DNA of 64,000 nucleotides from Prunella strophiata (taxonomy: Eukaryota > Chordata > Aves > Passeriformes > Prunellidae). This document shows, piece by piece, positions 36,077 through 46,620 of this stretch (positions within the stretch are counted from its first letter, which is position 1; each line of letters begins with the position of its first letter). The stretch is from positions 23,222,385-23,286,384 of the forward strand of contig JAZBQD010000017.1 of the NCBI GenBank assembly GCA_036583965.1. The letters are read 5' to 3'. Below the pieces are notes generated by a model that saw only the letters and a list, made by a program, of their open reading frames with translations, was not told where the DNA came from and did not search any database. A program made the position numbers and the translations under genes.

Positions 36077-39000
36077 TAAATGTTATTTACTTCATAGTTT
36101 GCTTCATTTTCTGCAGTTCCTCATTTAAAATGATGCAGCTTTGTACTACATTTATTTGGTATGCTTTTTTCTTTTATAAACATAATGCTGGACCTTTCAA
36201 ATGGAGTTTTTATTCTAGTTCCTAATTTTGTTATTGTAAGACCTAAGATCTTGTTCTGTGAAGTCTATTGGCTGGCATGCTGAGTGCTTCTTCCTGGACT
36301 CTCTTCCTAAATTTATGCTTGCTCTAGAGACAGAGATACAGAATCTTTAATTTTTCATTGCAAAATCTAATGCCTGCTCTTGTAAACTTAATGTGGATCT
36401 GCTTTGCAGTGGCACGCCTAGTTTTGTTCTACAGCCCTGACCTTCACAACTTGCAAATTAATCTTCATTCCAGCCATAATTTAAGCAGTGACACCTTCGT
36501 TATTTCACTGATAAACCTAATTTTGGTTGTCCCAGAAATACTCTATGATTAATTTCTAAAGAATTGACTTTGAAACATCTTTACTGGAAAAGATAATTGG
36601 AGAATAGAACAGAATGATTACAGTTATTGAATACTAATATTTAATGAAAAAATAGCCAGGAAATATAATTTTATATACAAAAGGAATTGAAATGTAGTAA
36701 TTAAATTCCTAGAAACTTCAAAAGATAAAGAAAGATGACTATTCTATTTACCACTGAATCTTTTTCTTTTTCTGAAGGGAAGCAGGGGTCTCAGTGTACC
36801 TGCTGGTGAGAAGCTCAATATGCAGTGAACCTAAGGTCAGAAGAATATTTTTCCATATGAGAGGAGGTTTCTCATTTTCTAATGATTATTATTATTGTTG
36901 GTTAGTGTTGTCATAAGCAACTGTATTTAATTAGTTCCTCCTTTTTTTTTTTTTTTTCCCCTAGGAAGAATCTGTCTGTGTTTACCCCAATTTTTGGTTT
37001 GTGCTAATCCTCACCAATACAGTTTTGTTCTGTGGTCAGCTGAGCAGCTGGGCAGCTCTTCTTGTTTCTCTGTCACCAAACCTCAGCCTACTGGGTGTTA
37101 TCTACATACCCTGTGGAAAAATAATTCCCATTTTCTCCCTAAGAAAACTCATGGGTACAGTGCTCAGTACATCTGAGGTCTCTTATCTAACTGAAGTCCA
37201 ATTTGTACTGTACAGCTTCTACTTCACTAAGCTGTAAATATATTATTTATTCATGCTCTTGTGTAGATAATACATACCTAAGGCAGGTTTTCCTTAATAT
37301 CTTCAGGAATTACTACGTCCAAAACTACACTGGGATTTACTGCAGCCCCTTTACTTTGACCCAGTCCTGCCATACTTGTTGGCATTGCTCTCATGGGTGA
37401 TGGCTCTTCCTGGTCTCTTCTTTGTGCTTCCATTGCTTCAGCACCTGAGTATCTGGTGATTTTATTTTCCTACACTCTTATAAGACCCTGCCCTGCTGTG
37501 TTCACTCCTGAGTTACTTTTCAATGGTTGCAATAGACATTTTTGCCAGTGCAAGTAATTGTTCTCTGTCTTCTAGATCTGTGTGCTTCCTGCCTTGGACA
37601 ATTAAACTCCTTTGAATGGCTTTCAGGGATGGCCATCAGAAGGGACTCTGAGGGCCCCGTAACTTTGTGAGCAGGCACTGAGGAAGTATCATCCAAAATC
37701 AGCTTCTCCTTATAGTTTCGTTGCACTTTACCCAGTGCTTTCCTCTGACAATCCACCATTAAATACTGCAGGACCCTGAAGGATCCAGGGAACCATTACC
37801 TGAGTGCTGCAAAGACATTCTCAGGATATCTTGATGATTATACCTTCATTTCAGGGTGTCCTTTGTATGGGAGTGCTATGGCTAAAGTTGACAGTTTTGA
37901 GTGGTGAAAGCCAAAAGTGACTTTGTCTTTGGGTTTTTAGCAGTGATTGGTGTTCAGATAATAAAGCAATTTAACAGTTGATACAGAACATTGCCTTCAC
38001 TGAAGCATTACCCATATGGAAAATAGAACACTGTACTGAGTCAACCTCAGTTATCTTTTCCTGTTTGATATTCCATACTGATGGGCTCAGGGAGGCAGCT
38101 ACCTGCTTGGTCCTGTGCTTTGCCAAATAGTCCTTTGGAGGAACACAAGCTAACAAACCCCTGACACTCTGTTGACTTTTCCAGCAGGACTTCAGGAAAG
38201 CAAATTTGACTAACTGTGAAGTGAAAGTAACTCAGTACTTCCAGGAAGCAAATTCTCTGGTAGCACTTGGGCACTTGTTGCTTGCTGAATGGGATTACTG
38301 GGAGTGGCCCAGGACTCCCCAGCTCTGCTGGACAAGTCACAGCATTCCTGGGAACATGAGTGTGCTTCTGAATGCACACATATGTACCAGTGTGCACAAG
38401 GCAGCACATTCACAATCTCTACGTTCAAACAAAACAAAAGCATAGTCAAGCTTCCCACAGGGATCCTCCCACTGGGTTACAAGTCTGAGTTAAGATGTGA
38501 CATCACATGCCAAAGAGTATGTTGCTGCATTGTTCCCTGCTTTGTACAGACTGATGTGACTCTAGACACTGCCCGTATCTAGGTAAGTTGCAGCCGTTCA
38601 TTATTTATCCCTCTCAGTCTCTACAAGGTAAGGTTTCCCTTAGGATTTTAAACTTAGCTGACCTGTCTGAAGCACTGTGACCTCTCTCAGTGCAGGACCT
38701 GAGTGCTTTTATGCCTGTAATGTGACTCAACTCACAACCCCACATGCACTGGAGCAACACAACTGCTCTTCTTCCACCAGTAAAAACATTGGAATGTTGG
38801 ATGGTAAGAGCCCTGCTAGACAAGTCCACCAAGTAGGTGAGTGCCTTGCCCCTGTACAATCTTCATGTCATCCTCTCTAGGTACTGCATGGAGACTCAGG
38901 ACCTCCTCATACAACAGAAAGCAGTGACCAACAGCATCAGGTCAAGTTTTGCTGCAGCGGCCAAGCTTGGGGGCGGGGTGGCATTTTGCTGAAAAAGCAT

Positions 39001-39420
39001 CAAAGGGTTGATAGGTAGTTCTTTTACTCTTCTTTCCAGGGACAAGGAGTAAAAGAAGGATAAGGAAAGACAGAACAGTGTGCTGGCAAGTCTGGTTTGG
39101 GGGATATAAAAGGAGATCTTTGCAATTCAAGACCAATAAAATCCTCTTATCCCTTGTTTACTTGCATTTTTTTGCAGAACGCCGGACTAATGAGAGGATG
39201 TATGAGCCACATGTCTTCCTGCTGTGTTCCTTTTCTGCCCTCACAGTTTCAAGATATTCATCATAATAAAATTTAAGGACAATTAAATGTCTTTTCAAAC
39301 AGCAAGCTAGCAGCCAGAGGCAAAGTTCTCTAGTGTCCAGCTCCAGTGTGAGCTTTCAGACTGAGCCTTGTCTTCTCCCTGAAGCTCTGGGTTTCTCCAG
39401 TGTCAGATTAAATTAAAAAA
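36077..39420. other. Noncoding sequence, no feature recognised
   Basis: AT-rich DNA with (T)16 at 36942-36957. A short GC-rich spot near 38957-38980 includes GGGGGCGGGGTGG, an Sp1-type box, without a surrounding CpG island. The minus frame at 37520-37759 looks moderately coding-like but has no recognised family. Confidence 0.45.
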
Positions 39421-39463
39421 GTTGGTTTTTTTTTGGTTTTTTTTTTGTTTGTTTTGTTTTTTT

Positions 39464-39495
<32 letters not shown>

Positions 39496-39500
39496 TTTTT
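39421..39500 (+). repeat. T-rich tract with TTTTG units
   Basis: About 80 bp of T with interspersed G, becoming regular GTTTT pentamers near 39467-39490. It is the same kind of simple repeat as at 51767-51822. Confidence 0.92.
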
Positions 39501-40959
39501 AAAGATTGTCTAGTTCCTATCAAGAAAGCCATATCATATTTACACTGTCAGATGTATCAGCCATGACTGAAAAACTGGAAAGTTCTACAGTGGGGGAGCT
39601 GACCAGTGCTTTCAACATGTTATTTAAAAATGGTATTTATTGGTTTTGTAGATTTTGGCTACACAGACAAAACACAGCCAGTTAAAAAAATAAAATTTTA
39701 AAAAGTCTGAAAAATGTCTCATGGGACTTAGATGCTTTCCCTTCTGTGCCTTGATTCTAGCTAACAGGACTAATTCACAAAGCATAAGGCATCCTTTGCT
39801 CTGGACACCAGGAGGTACACCAACAACAAACTGTCCTTGGGGGCATTTCTAGACCTCCAGACACTCTTCTGTAGTTGTTCTGCTAATGCAATAAGTCTAA
39901 TTTGCTCCAGATTTGATCCTCTTAATGATACTGACTTACTTTCTGCATCTCTTCTGTCATTACTGTACTCAGAAACCTTCAGGTTTGCACCAGTAGGGCC
40001 ACCTTCCTCAAGACAACCTATCATTTCTTTGGCCACATGAAACATGAATATTATTTCAGCTCTCTCCTTCAGTATAATCATGGTGTTCCAATACCATACC
40101 AACCCTAAAAGAACACCTGCTAAATATATATGTATATAATTAAACAATCAAACAAAAAAAACCAAAAATCCAAACAAACAAAATATCCATTATAGGATCC
40201 AACAAAATTATTAGAGGGGAAAGCAGCCTACAGGGTTTTTTTAAAAAACCCTTTGTGGATGCCTAGTTCAGCATTTATCTTCCACTGGCTGTTCAGTGGA
40301 GAGGCACAAATGTACTCAGACAGGAAAAAATACATGAAATCCCATGTGTTAAGCACGAAGCCTTTCTGTGGTTGTTTTTGGCTATTCCATCAGGTGTTAT
40401 TGTAGATCCTATATTGTGGCATTGGGGGTGGTGGGTTATGCTCTGGGGTACTTCAATGAGCTGGTCTGCAGAGCTGCTCTGTCTATTTATACTCTTGTAA
40501 ATATCTCTCTGAAATAGTGCAGAGCTAGCTAAAATTAAAATCATATGTCTTTCCAGTTGTAGCCAGTCAATGAGGATAAAGGCATTCCTGTATCCCATCA
40601 GAGGATCCCTGTGGTATTTCAGACATCTTGAGGTTGCTGTCATCAGGCCTGTCCCTACTGAAAATCACTGTAGCCCTGTAAAAAGCTCACCCTGACAACT
40701 GTCATTACTGCCATGCTAATTGCCTAGGGAGGTAGGAGCTCTCTTGCTCCTACACCATGGAACAAAAGCTGCTCCCTTGCAAATAACTTCTGATGGAAGG
40801 CTCCCAGAGCCTGGCAGGCAGTCCTGCTCAAGTGGAGGCTGCCATGGATCCAGTCCTGCCTTCAGAAGAAAGCCTAAAGGGTGAAATACATCAGAAGGGG
40901 CAGAGAAGCAAGAGAAGCAGTCAGCAGAATTCATGTGGGTTTGGACAGACCAGTTCAAC
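39501..40959. other. Noncoding sequence before the GGAA island
   Basis: AT-rich DNA. The longest minus frame (39770-40147, 125 codons) has no recognisable domain and is within chance expectation. A small palindrome at 40232-40252 is listed separately. Confidence 0.45.
40232..40252. other. 21-bp near-perfect palindrome
   Basis: AGGGTTTTTT and its complement AAAAAACCCT flank a single central T. It is AT-rich in the middle with GC-containing ends. It could be a cruciform site or a relic, with no associated element found. Confidence 0.7.
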
Positions 40960-42440
40960 TATGGGAGAGGAAGCGAGGACGTGGAGGGAGAGGGCGGGAA
41001 GGGAAGGGAAGGACAGGATAGGAAGGAAGGAAGGGGGGAAGGAAAGGATAGGAAGGACCAACGGGGGGACAGGAGGAATGGAAAGGCTAATGGAAGGATG
41101 CAGGAAGGAAGCGACAGGAGGACCAGGAAGAAGGGGACCAATAAACACAAGCGAAGGAAAGGAAGGAAGAAGGAAGGAAAACGGACTCCCAGGCTAGGAA
41201 ATGGCAAGGAAGGAAGGAAGACAAAGGACAGACGAAGGAAGGACTGACGGAACGAGAAGAAGGACAACAGGAAGGACAAAGGACCCGAGAACACTAGGAA
41301 GGACAGCATTGGACAGAGACTCTCAGCCCGAAGGACAGGAACTAGGACTCGAGCAAGCCCCCATCGCCCCCAAGGGGAGGATTTAAAGCTAACAGGAAGG
41401 ATACATAGCCCCCCAAGTTTCCAAACACGAGGGTCTTTTCTCTCCCACCCTAACAACCTACCTACGCTTCGACCTGACGAACCCCAGCCGGGAATCAACT
41501 CCTGGCACGCAGTGAACCTAGGGATAGCACACACCCAGGATACAGTGTCAAAGCACTTTCCTCTCACCGTCCCCCCAAGCGATGGAGGACACACGGCGAA
41601 GGAGTCCCAGACGGATGATGGACAGACGACAGGGGACCGGAGACTAGGGGCGCCGTTCCTCCGCTTACCGAAGGAAGGATAGGATCTACGAGAACAAAGT
41701 GGAGGCAAGGAAGGAAGGAAGAAGGAAGGAAGGAAGGAAAAGGAACGGAGGAAGGAAGAGGAGAGATAGGAAGAAGGATAGAAGGAGGAAGGAAGGACAG
41801 GAAGGGAACCAAGTCCCGGATCCTATTCTATCGGACCCCTCCCCCCCCCAACGCACAAACGGGCAGGGGAGACGGAGAGGCAACCAAGGTGTTCCACAGG
41901 GGAGGATAGCTTCCGGCGAAAATAAAGTACCAGCAAGACCTACCGAGTGGGGGAAGCGACAGCGGCAAGATGGATGGAAGTACTGTGAAGGGACAGTGGC
42001 AGGAAGGAGAAAGGTGATAGTGGCGGAAGGGACAGGGGCCGGAAAGGAAGTGGCGGAAGGAAGTGGGGAAGGAAGTGGCGGAAGGAAGTGGCGTTGTTTC
42101 TTCTTTTGAAGGAAGGAAGGAAGTGGCGGAAGGGAGGGAAGGAAGGAAGGAAGGAAGGAAGGAAGAAGAAGGAAGGAAGGAAGGAAGGAAGGAAGGAACA
42201 GGAAGGAAGATGAAGGAAGGAAGGAAGGGGAGGAAAGGAAATAGGAAATGGCGGAAAGGAGGAAGAAAGGAAGTGGCGGAAGGAAGGCAGTGGCGGAAGG
42301 GCGGAAGTGGCGGAAGGGCGGAAGTGGCGGACGGAAGGAAGGAAGGAAGGAAGGAAGGACAGGAAGGAAGGAAGGAAGGAAGGAAGGAAGGAAGGAAGGA
42401 AGGAAGGAAGGAAGGAAGGAAGGAAGGAAGGAAGACTTTG
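40960..42440 (+). repeat. GGAA/GAAGGA purine island with CpG-rich inserts
   Basis: About 1.45 kb dominated on the plus strand by GGAA and GGAAA units of variable purity. Degenerate purine sequence occupies about 40970-41330, 41700-41810 and 41960-42435. It ends in an uninterrupted (GGAA)18 at 42361-42434. Between these lie non-repetitive, CpG-containing inserts at about 41330-41690 and 41810-41960 of unknown origin. In 42010-42330 a higher-order unit built on GGAAGTGGCGGAAGG is repeated with 15-17-bp spacing. Frames of 130-258 codons on both strands (Lys/Gly/Arg/Glu-rich on plus, Pro/Ser/Leu/Phe-rich on minus) are translations of the repeat and should not be annotated as proteins. Confidence 0.95.
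42261..42332 (+). promoter_or_regulatory. Cluster of ETS-like sites in minisatellite
   Basis: Repeats of GCGGAAGTGGCGGAAGG contain CGGAAGTG at 42302-42309 and 42319-42326, 17 bp apart, plus several GTGGCGGAAG variants from 42020 onward. CGGAAGTG matches the core preferred by ETS-family factors, and GGAA microsatellites are known to bind some ETS proteins in mammals. Function here is inference only. Confidence 0.35.
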
Positions 42441-44344
42441 AGACAGGAGGAGATAGAGACACATAATGTCATACAACTCCCTCCTTCAATACCATTCCAT
42501 GAAACTGGTAAATTTTCTCAGACTCTATAAAACATTTCAAGTTTCCAAATGTACTAGCATCCTCTGGTAAATCACCTGCCATCTCATTAGCTTACTGCCA
42601 CTGGAGAACAAAAATGGCTTTCATTTGCAAAATGATGTATGACCAAGCAATTGCTTATGGTTATTACATGGCCACAGTGCACTTCCCACACACAGAGCTG
42701 CACTGCAGCATGAGTCTTTGCACCACAAAAGGAAGTCTTGTGTGTCTGAGACATCAACAGCTCAGCTCACACTAGGTATCAGTTCCTCTGCCAGTGAGGC
42801 TTCTGTGGCCTTTACTATCAGGGCAGAGAGGTTTTCAACTGTAGCCCTGGACCCTTGCTCTCAGCTGTGTAGACATGTAGGCTAAACCAGGTAAGCCAAT
42901 GTGGGCAAAGTGTTGCTCCACACTCACCTCTGACTGTGGTTTTCCTGGCAAAACTGGAGGATGCAGTCACCGAGATCTATAAGCCACTGATAAGGATGGG
43001 GGGGGTGTGGTGTGAGGGAGCAATGCCTTCCCTTCCTCTCTTTCGAAACAGCAGCTGCCCCCAGAAACACATCTGCAAAGTATTTCAGAAGAGGAAATTC
43101 TCAGCTTGAACATCACTACCAATCAAGCTTGTCAGAAATAAACTTTTAGCCATAGAAACAGAACTGAAGAAGAACTTCTCTCCCAGTTTTCCTTCCAAAA
43201 TGTCTTGTTGAACACAGTTTTGTGTTTACAGGTGAGGATTGTGACTGCTGATCTGATACACAGTGACTAGCTGCATGCAAATAGGAAAAAAAACCATTGT
43301 AAAATATAAAGAAATAGGAATTTTTATTGAGGGTTGTTTTATTCCTTAACTGAGGAACCCAGTTTATATTCTAGAACAGAAAAATGTTCATTTCTCTTCT
43401 TATTTTAGACACATTTTAGGGTTTTTTTCCTTTCCCTTCCCATTTGAAGACCTTTTCTTCAGTTCCTGAAGGTATTCAACTATTGATTTTCTTCATCAGC
43501 CACCCTTACCACAGGTAAAGAGATACAATTAAGACTTTCACCAAATTAATGTTGCAAAGCAAATGCATAGGTTCCTCTTTCATCTCATATTTTGCCAAGC
43601 TTAAACAAGAGAGTGCTCTTGTGAAATGAAGCCTGCAAGGCTGAGATCACAGAGAAGGTAAAACCAAGAGCCACAGTGCCTCTGGATTATATACAATATT
43701 AAGGATAACAACCAAACATTTAGAAAATGATGATAATTTTTAGAAATATAATTTATTTACAGACTCGGGGTTTTTTTTTGGGGGGGGGATACAAGTTATG
43801 TGTTACCTTTTGTGCGTATTTTTAAATGAGATTATAGAAGAAATGTTTTTCAGGGAACAGGGTGAGAGAATTTGCTGCCTTGTGAGGATCTTGGGCCTCT
43901 CTGAGATCATCAGTAGTCCTCAGAGGTAGAAATAACACCTTCTGTGGGGCTTTTTTATTTTTCTGGTGCAGGGGTGACAGGGTCACCACCAGTAGGCAGG
44001 AGATGAAAGCAAAGATATATGGGGAATGGATCTCATGGGAAAAGGAGAGGAAGAAGAATGGCTTCAAAACACAGGTCATTCCCAGTCTGGAGTTTCTCAC
44101 ACATGTATTTTAACTTTGATTTCTGGAAGTATAGTTTGCATGAAAAAGGCTTGGGCCCCTGTAGCACTTGCTTTTCACAGACACTTTTTTCTGAAATGTA
44201 ACTCCCTCTTTGTTTTCTGACTTGTTAGGATCTAGATGCTACAAGTACCATACTCCTGAAAGGAGGCCTTGAACAGTATGCTATACAGACCATATAATGG
44301 CATTATGTCTAAGAACTTAAAAATACATTACCTGCAAAAAGTGC

Positions 44345-44375
<31 letters not shown>

Positions 44376-46499
44376 CTTTTCACTACTCTGGAAACAAGGA
44401 ACTCTACAGCTGAGAGAGACCTGGATGAAGGAATCAAGTTCAAACTACAATATGCTCAAAAGCTGGTGATGTTTGGATGAAGAACCTTTCATTAGAGCAC
44501 TGCTACTGCAGTGAATACTGAATTTAGAACCACATGCAACACCAAACTGTCTCAAATATCCTTCACATGCAAAATTTTGGGCTGGGCAATCTCTGCTGAG
44601 CATCTCTGGAAAAACCTGAGGATATCAAATTTATGCCTGCTGAGCCTCATGTTGATTTCTGCCCTCTACTGGGAGTGAATCCAGAGGCACTCACACAGTG
44701 ACAGCAAACTGGAAATGTCGTTGGTGATAGAAAAATATCTCCTTGCACACACATATGGGTGATGCCACTTATTTTATGCTTTTATGACAGCTGAACAGTT
44801 TCACCTCTTAAACTGCTACTTTGGATGATGATACAGGAACTGAAATAGCTGTGGAACTGTCCAAAGCACTTTTGCAAATGCAGTGAGGATTTTAAGATTG
44901 TGGGTGAAGAATAAAAAACCCCAAAACATCACATTGTGTAATTTTTACATTCAGTAGTGCAGGGCAAATTTGTTTCTTTGGGCCCCACATAAGTGATGTG
45001 GCAGCCACACACGGGTCACAGAAGCAAACACCTATCCTTTCCTGCTAGACTGGCATTCAGGGGACAGCTTTCACAGACTTACCAGTGACTGCCAGATTTC
45101 TTCTAAGTTATGGCTATCGTTTTATGGCTGTATTGGGTTGTTGGTATGTTGTTCTGCTTGAAAATGGAAGACAGTGGCTTGTTGGAGAGCTCTGGGCAAA
45201 AAGGCAAGTAAACATGTTGAGGAATAAGTAACTGTGAGAATATAGATGAAATTATGAATGACAATGTAAATTTAAATATGAATGAATGGAGCTATTACAA
45301 AGAGAAAAAACTTGTATCAAAAGACAAGAAAGCATTGTATGGTGCAATATGTTCTCACAGTATAGTCAACTCAAGCGAGAATCTCAGTCCCTTTCAAGAT
45401 TTCACTGATAACCCCTTCTTTTTGACCAGTAAAGGGTTTTGCATTGCAGTGAATCTAATTAAAGACTAGTAGCTGTAACTTCTGGTTCCTTCTCCCTCTT
45501 TTCTGTATGTTTTGTCTAGGTGGAATGCTGGGCCAGTGTTGCTTGGTGGGCATTTTTATCTAAACAATTACATCAATATAGAACCTCTGTAAATAAGAAA
45601 TTCTTCTTAACAATCTCTTATTTCTAAACTTTCTACTTCTCCTCTCACTGCTTGAAATAGCTCAAACAGGGCAGATGGAGCAAAACCAAGCCTCTGTGTT
45701 TGAGTCTTGCTTATATTCTGCTATTTTTCATTTATTTTCTTTTCTTTTTGTGCCATTTCTACCAATCAGCCTAAGGAAGCATCATACACAGAGCAAGACT
45801 GTGGCAAGAACAAGTACTCACTGCAAGGAAATTTTCCCAGTGTAAGGAGCTGCTGAAAGAACAAAGAGCTGTAATGCATTTTCCTATTAACTTCTAATGA
45901 ACATTATGAGTATTTACATATAGGAGGATGTGTCCTAATAAGCATGTAGTATGCTGCCAAGCAGAAGAAAATAGCAGAGGTTTTCATTTGAAAGTTTGAG
46001 TTGGTATTTTTTGGGCTTTATGGAACCTTAGGGATTTCCTGTTAATTACCATGTCCCGCCTTGAACAAGCTACAGGTTTTCCCCATTTTGTTAGCCTGCC
46101 TTTCATTCTTTGTGGCTTCTCAGACTTTTTTTTCTATCAGCCCTTGCAGATGTGAATTCTCTTGCAAGAACAGTGGAGAATTTCAAAGCAATTAGGAGGT
46201 GTGTGGTTAACCTTCAGGAATCTTCACAACTGGTGTCACTTAACATTACTCTAAACAGCTTCAGGGTAATTAAGCCAGTACTTCTGTTTTTTCTGGTTTT
46301 GCTTCTGCTGCTTGTAAGTTTAAAATCTTAATTGGAAGCTTTATGTTTTCTGAGCTGGTAGCAGAATACACATTCAAGCTAGTATATGTGAATGAGCGGG
46401 CTGGAGAAGCTACTGAGATGGCTTGTGGAAAAACTTCAGGCCCAACAGAAACCCACAGCATACTTTCCAAAAGCAAAACCCCAGTAAAACCTCGCTGGA
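42441..46499. other. Noncoding sequence, no gene recognised
   Basis: AT-rich DNA. Contains a T-run next to a G-run near 43770-43788 and (A)27 at 44347-44373. No CR1 or coding domain recognised. Confidence 0.45.
44347..44373 (+). repeat. (A)27 homopolymer
   Basis: Uninterrupted adenines. The 100 bp to the left show no AATAAA at the usual distance and no recognisable gene-derived sequence. Confidence 0.95.
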
Positions 46500-46620
46500 A
46501 TCGTGGTCTGATTTAATTTCTTCCCCTCCGAGCTTCATGAAAGCAGGGGAGCTGGTGACTCAGGGTCCCGCAGCCCTGACGGTGGTGGCGGGGAGGAGCC
46601 GGGGCTGAGTCAGGCTCTGA
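46500..46620. promoter_or_regulatory. GC-rich patch with two AP-1/MARE sites
   Basis: A 120-bp patch with several CpGs in otherwise CpG-poor DNA. It holds GGTGACTCAGGG (TGACTCA at 46556-46562) and GGGCTGAGTCAGGC (TGAGTCA at 46606-46612). The two cores are exactly 50 bp apart, and both match the AP-1/TRE consensus. The flanking GC on the second recalls a Maf recognition element. It is a candidate distal enhancer; activity is inference. Confidence 0.4.

Noticed and set aside
37520..37759. 79-codon minus-strand frame with coding-like composition
   Set aside because: No splice signals at suitable places and no family recognised.
39770..40147. 125-codon minus-strand frame
   Set aside because: No recognisable domain; a few random frames of this length are expected in 64 kb of AT-rich DNA.
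40921..42530. Open frames of 136-258 codons on both strands in the GGAA island
   Set aside because: They translate the simple repeat (GRKE-rich or PSFL-rich) in every frame.
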